DNA from: Bacteroidota bacterium
GTDB lineage: Bacteria; Bacteroidota; Bacteroidia; Bacteroidales; Prolixibacteraceae
NCBI GenBank assembly: GCA_030684645.1
Contig: JAUXUF010000055.1
Span: 1 to 48,996 of the forward strand
Length of the DNA stretch: 48,996 nt
Reading direction: 5' to 3'
Part shown: positions 7,861 to 16,200 of the stretch, piece after piece
Position numbering within the stretch: position 1 is the stretch's first letter
Layout of the letters: every line of letters starts with the position of its first letter
Notes under the pieces: model-generated
What the model saw: the letters and a program-made list of their open reading frames with translations, nothing else
What the model was told of the DNA's origin: nothing
Database searches by the model: none
Position numbers and translations under genes: made by a program

Positions 7861-8827
7861 AAAAAGCTACCGCTTTCAAACCCAATCCAGTTGTTTCTTC
7901 AAGTCCAAAAATCAGGTTCATGTTCTGGACTGCCTGACCGGAGGCGCCTTTCAGAAGATTATCTGTCACCGAAAGGATCATCAGCTTGTTGCCATGTTTT
8001 TCCAGATAAACGATGGCTTTATTGGTATTCACTACCTGTTTCAGATCGGGATTGTTTTGACTCACCAGCACAAACGGATGAGAGGCATAGTAATCCTGAT
8101 AAATCTTCTGAGCTTCTTCGATCGAACCTTCAAATTGGGTGTAAACTGAGGCAAAAATTCCACGGGTGTGATTTCCACGGACCGGGATAAAGTTAATGTC
8201 AAAGTTGAAATCAGTTTGCAGTTGCTTCAGACTCTCGCCAATCTCGCCTAAGTGCTGGTGTTCAAAAGCTTTGTAAACCGACAAATTACTATTTCTCCAA
8301 CTGAAATGCGAACTTGAACTTGGTGACTGACCAGCTCCGGTTGAGCCGGTGATGGCATGGATATGCAGTTCATCCTTTATCAGTCCAGCTGCGGCCAATG
8401 GAAGGATAGCCAGTTGAATCGCTGTTGCAAAGCAACCTGGGTTAGCAATTTTATTTGATTTACGGATGATTTCGCGGTTCAGTTCTGGCAAGCCATAGAC
8501 GAAATCGTTTCCTTCCCGCTTTAACCTGAAGTCGTGACTCAGATCGATAATTTTTACGTGGTCAGGCAGCTTGTTTTTTTGCAGAAATTCTTTCGATTTT
8601 CCGTGTCCCATGCAGAAGAAAACCATATCGATCTGCGAAAAATCACCTTCAGCCACAAAACGGATATCGGTATCGCCCAATAAATCAGTATGAACATCTG
8701 ATACCAGATTCCCGGCATTGCTGGTACTTTGCACGAATGAAATTTCAGCCTGCGGATGGTTCAGCAAAATACGGATCAGTTCTCCGGCAGTATATCCGGC
8801 GCCACCAATAATTCCAACTTTTATCAT
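7859..8827 (-). CDS. argC: N-acyl-gamma-glutamyl-phosphate reductase
   Basis: It reduces N-acylglutamyl phosphate to the semialdehyde with NADPH, the third arginine step. The 322 residues match the family. The N-terminal nucleotide-binding motif reads VGIIGGAGYTAGELIR (4-19). The catalytic cysteine is C132 in ANPGCFATAIQL. A later VRGNHTRGIFASVY segment contributes the conserved histidine region. Its ATG is at 8825-8827. It lies downstream of argG by 147 bases and upstream of argD by 145, both gaps carrying palindromic repeats. Confidence 0.96.
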   Translation of the reverse strand: MIKVGIIGGAGYTAGELIRILLNHPQAEISFVQSTSNAGNLVSDVHTDLLGDTDIRFVAEGDFSQIDMVFFCMGHGKSKEFLQKNKLPDHVKIIDLSHDFRLKREGNDFVYGLPELNREIIRKSNKIANPGCFATAIQLAILPLAAAGLIKDELHIHAITGSTGAGQSPSSSSHFSWRNSNLSVYKAFEHQHLGEIGESLKQLQTDFNFDINFIPVRGNHTRGIFASVYTQFEGSIEEAQKIYQDYYASHPFVLVSQNNPDLKQVVNTNKAIVYLEKHGNKLMILSVTDNLLKGASGQAVQNMNLIFGLEETTGLGLKAVAF

Positions 8828-8905
8828 TTGTTCAGATTGTCAAATTTTATTTGAAATTGCTTTAAGATAAAGTCCTATTGTTTCTCGACTTCGGTCTTGT
8901 TGAAT

Positions 8906-8938
8906 GCTCCCTTCGACTCGCTACGCGGCTCAGGGAGC
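8906..8938. repeat. Palindromic repeat in the argG-argC gap
   Basis: GCTCCCT (8906-8912) pairs with AGGGAGC (8932-8938) around a loop containing CTTCGACTCGCTACG. The wording of the loop resembles a dispersed repeat I associate with several bacterial phyla. No T tract follows. Confidence 0.5.
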
Positions 8939-8974
8939 GGCTCTCCGGTCTTCGGACTTCTGTCTCCCGTCTTC

Positions 8975-10168
8975 TTAAAATGTGCGATTTACCGAGTTAT
9001 GGATCTTCAGCGAAGTAGAAAGTACTTTGGTAAATCCTTTTACATCGTCGGCAGTCCATGCCGAGTTTTTCTCGCCGTATTCGCCGAATTCCGATCGCAT
9101 CAAATCGTGATCAGATTCGATACCAACCAGCACGAAACTATAAGGTTTCAGGTGGACAATTACTTTGCCGGTAACGGTTTGCTGCGAATTTTCGAGAAAT
9201 TTTTCAATGTCGCGCATGACCGGTTCAAAATACAGCGCTTCGTGTAAAAACATTCCGTACCAGTTTGCAAGCTGTTCTTTCCAGTATTGCTGCCATTTGG
9301 TGAGGGCGTGTTTTTCGAGCATCTGGTGAGCTTTGATGGCGATGATCGGAGCGGCGGCTTCAAACCCAACGCGCCCTTTGATCCCGATAATCGTATCGCC
9401 AATGTGCATGTCGCGGCCAATGGCATAAGGCGAAGCCAGCGCATCCAGCGCACGGATCGCATTCACCGGATTTTCATAGCTGTCGCCATTCACTCCTTTC
9501 AATTCGCCCTGAACGAAGTCGAGGGTAATTTCTTTTTCTTCTGTTTCGGTCAATTGTGAAGGATAAGCTTCTTCAGGAAGTGTTTGGTTCGATTTCAGTG
9601 TTTCTTTGCCGCCAATACTGGTTCCCCAGAGTCCTTTGTTGATGGAATAATCCATTTTTTCCCAGTCGGCAACTACATCATGGGCTTTCAGGTAGTCAAT
9701 TTCTTCCTGACGACTCAGTTCCAGATCGCGGGTAGGAGTGAGGATGCCTATTTCAGGAGCCAGAATCTGGAAGGTCAGGTCAAAACGGACCTGATCGTTT
9801 CCGGCGCCAGTACTACCGTGAGCGACATATTTTGCACCGATTTTCTTGGCATATTCAATTATGGCAATGGCTTGGAAAACACGCTCCGAACTGACAGAGA
9901 TCGGGTAAGTATTGTTCCGGAGAATATTACCAAATACCATGTATTTGATACTCTTTTCGTAATACGTATCGGTTACATCAAGGGTCACATGTTTGATTGC
10001 TCCCAGATTGTAAGCTTTTTTCTCCACTGCATCCAATTCGGTCTGACTAAAACCGCCGGTGTTGGCAATGGCTGTGTAAACATCCAGATTTTTTTCTACC
10101 GAAAGGTATTTGGCGCAATACGAGGTATCTAAACCTCCGCTAAATGCTAAAACTACTTTATCCTTCAT
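8975..10168 (-). CDS. argG: Argininosuccinate synthase
   Basis: It joins citrulline and aspartate with ATP to form argininosuccinate in the cytoplasm. The 397 residues are of the normal short form. The N-terminal PP-loop is AFSGGLDTSYCAKY (about 8-21). Further family segments are AHGSTGAGNDQVRFD near 116 and the SIGGKETLKSNQ region. The start is ATG at 10166-10168. The partner argininosuccinate lyase (argH) is not in the window. A succinylcitrulline desuccinylase, which would be needed before this step, is not here either. It lies 206 bases downstream of the GNAT gene. Confidence 0.96.
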   Translation of the reverse strand: MKDKVVLAFSGGLDTSYCAKYLSVEKNLDVYTAIANTGGFSQTELDAVEKKAYNLGAIKHVTLDVTDTYYEKSIKYMVFGNILRNNTYPISVSSERVFQAIAIIEYAKKIGAKYVAHGSTGAGNDQVRFDLTFQILAPEIGILTPTRDLELSRQEEIDYLKAHDVVADWEKMDYSINKGLWGTSIGGKETLKSNQTLPEEAYPSQLTETEEKEITLDFVQGELKGVNGDSYENPVNAIRALDALASPYAIGRDMHIGDTIIGIKGRVGFEAAAPIIAIKAHQMLEKHALTKWQQYWKEQLANWYGMFLHEALYFEPVMRDIEKFLENSQQTVTGKVIVHLKPYSFVLVGIESDHDLMRSEFGEYGEKNSAWTADDVKGFTKVLSTSLKIHNSVNRTF

Positions 10169-10374
10169 GATTTTTATTTTTTTTTATAAAACGATGACCC
10201 ACAGACAAACATGCTTAAATACTTACAATTTTACATTACTTATAAAACCTGGATTCAGTCAAATTAATCAATCAATTAAGACGAATGAACCTATAACTGA
10301 ACCTTTCTATTTGGCTTGCTGAAGGCCAAAATCTATGAGAAAATAATCCTGAAATGCCGGTCAGGAGCCATCGT

Positions 10375-11076
10375 TTATTTTTTGGTTTTCTTTTTGAACA
10401 AAAATGTAAATAACACTGTAGCTTTGGGTTGTGATCCGTTTTTGTTTCGCTTCAGTTTATTGATGATATCCAGCAATGACCCTTTAATAGCCCAACTGCC
10501 GCTTTGTTTTTTTTCGCCTTTTTTGTCCTTTTCCCTGGCCGGATCAAATACCATTGCGGTGCAAAGACATTTGCTTTTTCCGGTACGCTGTAAAATGTCG
10601 TAATTTACACAACTTTGACATCCTTTCCAGAAATCTTCATCAGTTGTTAATTCAGAAAACGTAACCGGATGATAACCCAGTTCGTGGTTAATTTTCATCA
10701 CAGCCAGTCCGGTAGTTAATCCAAATATTTTGGCATCCGGATATTTCGTCCTGGAAAGTGTAAATGCTTTCCGTTTGATTGCTGTGGCCAGGCCTATCCC
10801 GCGGTAATCCTTTGCCACAATCAGTCCTGAATTGGCAACAAAGCTTTTTTCGCCCCAGGTTTCAACGTAGCAGAATCCTGCAAAGGTTTCTCCATTTTCA
10901 AGGGCAATGATGGCTTTACCTTCTTCCATTTTTTTAGCGATGTATTCGTAGGTTCGGCGTGCAATACCGGTGCCTCGTTCTTTTGAAGCGCTTTCGATGG
11001 CATCATTTACTTCATCAACATACTTTAAATGATCCTCGGTTGCGACCAGTACTTGAATATTTTTTAATTCTTTCAT
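10375..11076 (-). CDS. GNAT-family N-acylglutamate synthase (ArgA function)
   Basis: A 233-residue acetyltransferase-fold protein. DYRGIGLATAIKRKAF (about 89-104) is the acyl-CoA-binding motif A, preceded by VANSGLIV. Four cysteines follow in the pattern CQSC...CLC (about 155-175), suggesting a metal site or structural cluster. The last 45 or so residues are lysine-rich and look like an extension beyond the catalytic fold. Position between argR and argG, and the Bacteroides counterpart in the same place, suggest that it acylates glutamate to begin the pathway. As I recall, the Bacteroides thetaiotaomicron enzyme has been assigned as N-succinylglutamate synthase. Function here is inferred from context. 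Confidence 0.8.
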   Translation of the reverse strand: MKELKNIQVLVATEDHLKYVDEVNDAIESASKERGTGIARRTYEYIAKKMEEGKAIIALENGETFAGFCYVETWGEKSFVANSGLIVAKDYRGIGLATAIKRKAFTLSRTKYPDAKIFGLTTGLAVMKINHELGYHPVTFSELTTDEDFWKGCQSCVNYDILQRTGKSKCLCTAMVFDPAREKDKKGEKKQSGSWAIKGSLLDIINKLKRNKNGSQPKATVLFTFLFKKKTKK

Positions 11077-11190
11077 TTTTATTTTAACTTTTAAAACACC
11101 CTTTTGATCGTTATTTCAATTCCGTCCGAAATACCACTGTCTCTTTTACTATCGCTTTCTCGCGGACGGTTTTTGTTTTTATTCTTTTTT

Positions 11191-11291
11191 CCCCGGGTTA
11201 AAACCCGGGGCTACCAATATCTCGCTCCTACGGAGCTGAAAAGTTGAATCACTGCCCAAGGCTTTCCCCCTTGGGGGAACGGGAAGGGGGC
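11191..11291. repeat. Hairpin cluster between argR and the GNAT gene
   Basis: Three palindromes occur in 100 bases: CCCCGGGTT/AACCCGGGG at 11191-11210, GCTCC-TAC-GGAGC at 11224-11236, and a C/G-rich repeat (copy 4) at 11258-11291 ending two bases before the argR stop codon. The stems differ in sequence, as in the larger array at 25883-26085. None has a T tract, so read-through from argR into the operon is likely. Confidence 0.65.
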
Positions 11292-11293
11292 AA

Positions 11294-11776
11294 TTATCCC
11301 AATTTATCTTCCAGTTTTGGCATTACAAGTATCAGGCTGTTAACCAGGTCGCTGTGCGTAATTCCTTCACGCATGATGATTAAAATAGTGTCGTCGCCGG
11401 CAATGGTCCCTATGATTTCATAAGGTGCAGCAGTGTCAATTACAACTGCCAGACTGCTGGCATAACCCGGCATGGTTTTCATGACAGCGAGGTTCCCTGA
11501 AAACTGCAAATCGCGAAATCCATCGGCCAAAAAATCAATCCTCGAATTTTCACGTTGCGATTCAATATGGGCGCCTTCAGGAATAACATACACATAACCA
11601 AGTGCCTGATCCGAAACTTTTGCAACCTTCAGAATTCTTAAATCGCGCGAAAGGGTGGCCTGCGTTAACTCAAAACCTTGATCTTTCATGAGGTGCAAAA
11701 GTTCGTCCTGATTGCTGATCCGGCCATCGATGATGGCCTGTTTGATTGCAAGCTGCCGTTTAGTGCGATTCTTCAT
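11294..11776 (-). CDS. argR: Arginine repressor
   Basis: A 160-residue hexameric arginine-responsive transcription regulator. The N-terminal winged helix (about 1-75) contains SNQDELLHLMKDQGFELTQA followed by TLSRDLRILKVAKV, the usual ArgR recognition helix. The C-terminal oligomerisation and arginine-binding domain contains GTIAGDDTILII (about 122-133), the family signature. It is the first gene of the minus-strand operon. Its start is 96 bases from the divergent carAB leader peptide. Phased ATGCAAA repeats just upstream overlap its predicted promoter, which suggests autoregulation and possibly control of both divergent units. Confidence 0.96.
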   Translation of the reverse strand: MKNRTKRQLAIKQAIIDGRISNQDELLHLMKDQGFELTQATLSRDLRILKVAKVSDQALGYVYVIPEGAHIESQRENSRIDFLADGFRDLQFSGNLAVMKTMPGYASSLAVVIDTAAPYEIIGTIAGDDTILIIMREGITHSDLVNSLILVMPKLEDKLG

Positions 11777-11787
11777 TTTGTATATTT

Positions 11788-11830
11788 ATGCAAATGCGAT
11801 GCAAAAATATGCAAAAAATAAATAAAACAA
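11788..11830 (-). promoter_or_regulatory. argR promoter with phased ATGCAAA operator repeats
   Basis: ATGCAAA occurs three times, starting at 11788, 11799 and 11809, so with one helical turn between copies. On the minus strand the second and third copies overlap TATTTTTG (11809-11802), a match to the TAnnTTTG -7 element, and TTG lies 18 bases further upstream (11830-11828). A repressor bound here would block the operon promoter. ArgR as the ligand is inference from position. Confidence 0.5.
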
Positions 11831-11854
11831 GCTTTTTTTTCAGAAATTAATATC

Positions 11855-11862
11855 TATTTTTG
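11855..11862 (+). promoter_or_regulatory. -7 element of the carAB leader transcript
   Basis: TATTTTTG matches TAnnTTTG exactly. The implied start of transcription is near 11868, only a few bases before the leader-peptide ATG at 11872. A T-rich stretch at 11832-11840 lies where a -33 element would be, but no exact TTTG is present. Confidence 0.5.
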
Positions 11863-11871
11863 TGTCCTGAA

Positions 11872-12003
11872 ATGAAAAATACAAACGAATTGAAACTTGA
11901 AAAGTACCAGGTTGAAAATCCGAAGATCCATAGGAAAGAAAGTTTGTTTATAATAACAACCATGCGTTTGCCCTACAGCCGTAGCCAAACGCATTTTTTT
12001 TAA
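11872..12003 (+). CDS. Putative carAB leader peptide (43 residues)
   Basis: An open frame of 43 codons begins four bases or so after the predicted transcription start and ends at TAA 12001-12003, nine bases before the carA ATG. Its last codons are read through an intrinsic terminator: residues 31-43 are MRLPYSRSQTHFF, with the final codons CAT TTT TTT TAA formed by the T tract. Arginine codons occur at positions 21 (AGG), 32 and 37 (both CGT, in the hairpin). The arrangement resembles the E. coli pyrBI leader, where ribosomes following RNA polymerase prevent terminator folding. I do not recognise the peptide as a named family. Coding status is inferred from the architecture. Confidence 0.55.
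   Translation: MKNTNELKLEKYQVENPKIHRKESLFIITTMRLPYSRSQTHFF
11962..12001 (+). terminator. Intrinsic terminator/attenuator before carA
   Basis: ATGCGTTTG (11962-11970) pairs perfectly with CAAACGCAT (11986-11994), with a 15-base loop containing a possible inner CTAC/GTAG pairing, followed by eight T residues ending at 12001. It stands immediately before carA with no other gene on this strand upstream, so it cannot be ending a preceding gene and is best read as an attenuator. Confidence 0.8.
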
Positions 12004-12011
12004 TATTTAGC

Positions 12012-13124
12012 ATGGCAACGATGACACAACTTAGAAAAGTCAGATTGATTCTTGAAGACGGGACAACATTTGAAGGAAAATCGTTCGGATATGAAAGGTC
12101 AGTAGCGGGAGAAGTCGTATTTTATACCGCTATGACCGGTTATCCTGAAAGTTTAACAGATCCTTCATATACGGGGCAGATTCTGGTATCAACCTTCCCT
12201 TTAATCGGAAATTACGGTGTGCCATCTGATTCGAAAGTGAATGGTTTGTATGAGTTTTATGAATCGGATAAAATTCACATCACCGGTCTGATCGTTTCTG
12301 ATTATTCGTTTGAATACAGCCACTGGAATGCCATTAAAAGTCTGGGCGACTGGCTGAAAGAAAATAAGATTCCGGGATTGTTCGGGATTGATACCCGCGC
12401 GCTGACTAAAATTATCCGTGTTAAAGGTTCCTTGCTTGGCAAAATTGAGTTCGACGATGAAATCATTGATTTTTACGATCCGAACCAGGAAAACCTGGTT
12501 GCAATTGCCAGCTGCGATAAGGTAGAAACCTTCGGAAATGGCGAACACCGCATCGTTTTAGTCGATTGTGGTGTAAAATACAACATCATCCGCTGTTTAC
12601 TGAACCGGAATGCCACGGTCATCTGCGTGCCATGGAATTATGATTTTAATGGAGAAGATTTTGATGGTATTTTCCTGTCAAATGGACCGGGCGACCCGGC
12701 TTTGTGTGATGCGACGGTTGAAAATATCCGCAAAACGATGGATGCCGAAAAGCCAATTATGGGTATTTGTCTGGGAAATCAGCTGTTGGCGCGCGCTGCA
12801 GGAGCCGAAACCTATAAACTGAAATTTGGCCACCGCAGTCACAACCAACCGGTTTTGCTTCAGGGAACCGACCGTTGTTTCATTACTTCGCAAAACCATG
12901 GTTTCGCGGTGGATACCAAAACGTTACCTGCAGACTGGGAACCTCTGTTTACCAACGTAAACGACCAAACCAATGAAGGGATCAGGCACAAAACCAAACC
13001 TTTCTTTTCCACTCAGTTTCATCCGGAAGCCGCCAGCGGACCGGTGGATACCGAGTTCTTGTTCGATGATTTCATAAATAATGTGATCGAATATAAAAAG
13101 AAGAAAAAAGTAAAAGCCCCCTAA
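12012..13124 (+). CDS. carA: Carbamoyl-phosphate synthase small (glutaminase) subunit
   Basis: It hydrolyses glutamine and passes ammonia to CarB for carbamoyl phosphate, needed by arginine and pyrimidine synthesis. There are 370 residues. The N-terminal CPSase_sm domain covers about 8-140. A class I amidotransferase domain follows, with nucleophile C253 in GICLGNQLL and the His337/Glu339 pair in STQFHPEA. The start is ATG at 12012, with another in-frame ATG at 12021. The final codons and stop (...Lys-Ala-Pro-TAA) coincide with the start of a C/G-rich repeat, suggesting the natural C terminus was altered by repeat insertion. Control is probably by the upstream leader and attenuator. Confidence 0.97.
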   Translation: MATMTQLRKVRLILEDGTTFEGKSFGYERSVAGEVVFYTAMTGYPESLTDPSYTGQILVSTFPLIGNYGVPSDSKVNGLYEFYESDKIHITGLIVSDYSFEYSHWNAIKSLGDWLKENKIPGLFGIDTRALTKIIRVKGSLLGKIEFDDEIIDFYDPNQENLVAIASCDKVETFGNGEHRIVLVDCGVKYNIIRCLLNRNATVICVPWNYDFNGEDFDGIFLSNGPGDPALCDATVENIRKTMDAEKPIMGICLGNQLLARAAGAETYKLKFGHRSHNQPVLLQGTDRCFITSQNHGFAVDTKTLPADWEPLFTNVNDQTNEGIRHKTKPFFSTQFHPEAASGPVDTEFLFDDFINNVIEYKKKKKVKAP

Positions 13125-13145
13125 ATCCCCCACATGGGGGACTTT
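13112..13145. repeat. C/G-rich palindromic repeat, copy 5, spanning the carA stop
   Basis: The element begins AAAGCCCCCTAAATCCCCC and closes with ATGGGGGACTTT. The TAA of carA at 13122-13124 lies within it. Between it and carB lies a short stretch (13200-13236) of repeated GGAA-TTTGGAAC words that looks like a simple tandem repeat. No promoter for carB was seen, so carAB is likely one transcript. Confidence 0.65.
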
Positions 13146-13247
13146 GTGCCAGATCAATGCTATCCCAGGTTCGGAACTTGGTCGCCAATCAGAGACGCAT
13201 AAAATTTGGAACGTGGAATTTGGAACTTGGAATTTTAAAAATACATC

Positions 13248-16200
13248 ATGATAAATACAGAAATAAAAAAAGTAATCGTTCTGGGGTCAGGAGCTCTGAA
13301 AATCGGAGAAGCCGGTGAGTTTGATTATTCCGGATCGCAGGCCTTGAAGGCCCTGAAAGAAGAGAATGTGGAGACCATTCTGATTAATCCCAATATTGCA
13401 ACTATCCAGACTTCGGAGGATATTGCCGACCGGATTTACTTTCTGCCAATCACACCATTCTTTGTTGAACAGGTTATCATCAAGGAAAAACCGGACGGAA
13501 TCCTGCTGGCTTTTGGAGGACAAACCGCCCTAAACTGCGGAGTTGCCCTTTTTAAAACCGGCATTCTGGATAAATACAACGTGAAAGTGATTGGAACTCC
13601 GGTCCAGTCGATTATTGATACGGAAGACCGCGAAATTTTCGCCGGAAAACTGGCCGAAATTGACGTTTTAACTCCGCGAAGCATTGCCTGCCTGAATATT
13701 GAAGAAGCTTATGCTGCCGTGAAAATTGTTGGTTATCCGATTATTATCCGTGCGGCTTATACCTTGGGCGGACTTGGAAGTGGTTTCTGCTCCAACGACA
13801 TTGAACTGGAATCGCTGGCCTCCAAAGCGTTCACCTATTCGCCTCAGATACTGGTTGAAGAATCGATTAAGGGATGGAAAGAGGTCGAATACGAAGTGGT
13901 TCGTGACCGGTTCGATAACTGCATCACTGTTTGTAACATGGAGAACTTCGATCCGCTGGGAATCCATACCGGTGAAAGCATTGTGGTGGCTCCTTCTCAA
14001 ACACTTTCAAACTCCGAATATCATAAACTCCGGGCGCTGGCCATCAAGATTATCCGTCACATCGGAATTGTCGGTGAATGTAATGTTCAATATGCGCTTG
14101 ATCCACATTCCGAAGATTACCGGGTGATCGAAGTAAATGCCCGTCTGTCGCGATCGTCAGCGCTGGCTTCCAAAGCTACCGGTTATCCGCTGGCATTTGT
14201 GGCAGCCAAATTGGGATTGGGTTACGGACTGCATCAGCTCAATAACCAGGTAACCAAAGTGACCACGGCAGCTTTTGAACCTGCACTGGACTACATTGTT
14301 TGTAAAATTCCGCGCTGGGATTTGAATAAATTTTCCGGAGTATCGAAAAACCTGGGAAGTTCAATGAAAAGTGTGGGTGAAATCATGGCGATTGGCCGTT
14401 CGTTCGAAGAAGCTATACAAAAGGGAATCAGGATGGTGGGCATCGGAATGCATGGTTTTGTGGCCAACAAGGAAGAAATTACCATCGGGCAGATTGATGA
14501 AGAACTGAGCAACCCGACCGACCGCCGTATTTTTGCCATCGAAGAAGCTTTCAATAAAGGTTATTCAGTGGACGAAATCTACGATAAGACAAAGATTGAT
14601 CGCTGGTTCCTGCAAAAACTGCACAACATCCATGTGACTAAAGAAAAGCTTGAGAAATTTAATTCGCTGGCCGTTTTGGATGATTCACTTTTAATTCAGG
14701 CCAAAAAAGAAGGATATTCCGATTTCCAGATTGCACGTCTTGTGCTGAAATCATCCAATAAAGAAATTAATAACGATTTACTGAAGGTGCGCGAATGGCG
14801 TAAAAGCAAAAACATCCTGCCTTCAGTCAAACAGATTGATACACTGGCAGGAGAGTATCCGGCGCAAACCAATTACCTGTACCTGACTTACAATGGAAAT
14901 GAACATGACGTGGAATTTCAGCACGATAACAAGTCAGTTATCGTTTTGGGTTCGGGAGCTTACCGCATCGGAAGTTCCGTTGAATTTGACTGGTGTAGCG
15001 TGAATGCGATTACGACCATCCACAAGGAAAATTACCGCTCGATCATGATTAATTACAATCCGGAAACGGTGAGTACCGATTATGATACCTGCGACAGGTT
15101 GTATTTCGACGAATTGACTTTCGAACGGGTGATGGACATCGTTGATCTGGAAGCTCCGAAAGGGGTGGTACTTTCGATGGGTGGACAGATTCCAAATAAC
15201 CTGGCCATGAAACTGCACCGCCAGAAAGTACCGATTTTGGGTACTTCGCCATTGAATATTGATCGCGCCGAAGACCGTAAAAAATTCAGTTCGTTGCTTG
15301 ATACCCTGAAAATTGATCAGCCCCGCTGGTCGGAACTGACGACCATTGAAGACATTTATATCTTTGTCGATGAAGTTGGTTTTCCGGTATTGATCCGCCC
15401 TTCGTATGTGCTTTCAGGTGCCGCTATGAACGTGGTGTCGAACAGAGACCAGTTACAGCATTTCCTGACTTTGGCAGCCAATGTGTCGAAAGAACATCCG
15501 GTAGTCGTTTCCGAATTTATTGAACAGGCCAAAGAGATCGAAATCGATGCCGTGGCCAAAAACGGTGAAGTGGTGGCTTATGCCATTTCGGAACATGTTG
15601 AATTCGCCGGAGTTCATTCCGGAGATGCGACCATCGTTTTTCCGCCTCAGAAATTATATGTCGAAACTATCCGGCGAATAAAAAAGATAGCCTACCAGAT
15701 TGCCAAAGCGCTCGAAATTACCGGACCTTTCAACATGCAGCTGTTGGCTAAAGATAATGACATTAAGGTGATTGAGTGTAATTTACGTGCTTCGCGAAGT
15801 TTTCCGTTCGTGTCGAAGGTGATGAAATACAACCTGATTGAAATTGCCACTCAGGTGATGCTCGATGTTCCATTCCTAAAGCCTGACAAATCGATGTTCG
15901 AACTGGATTATGTTGGTGTAAAAGCTGCACAGTTCTCATTCGCACGTTTGCTGAATGCTGATCCGGTTTTGGGTGTCGATATGTCGTCAACCGGAGAAGT
16001 AGGCTGTATTGGAGAAAATTTTTACGAAGCCATCCTGAAATCGATGCTTTCGGTGGGATATACCATTCCGAAGAAAAACATCCTGATCTCGTCGGGTCCG
16101 GCCCGTTCTAAAGTAGAACTGATTCAAAGCGCACAATTGCTTTCGGAACGCGGTTTTAACTTGTATGCAACCGGTGGGACACAGAAGTTTTTGAGCGATA

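Noticed and set aside
9584-10132. 182-codon plus-strand frame
   Set aside because: It lies wholly antisense to argG, whose protein carries clear family motifs.
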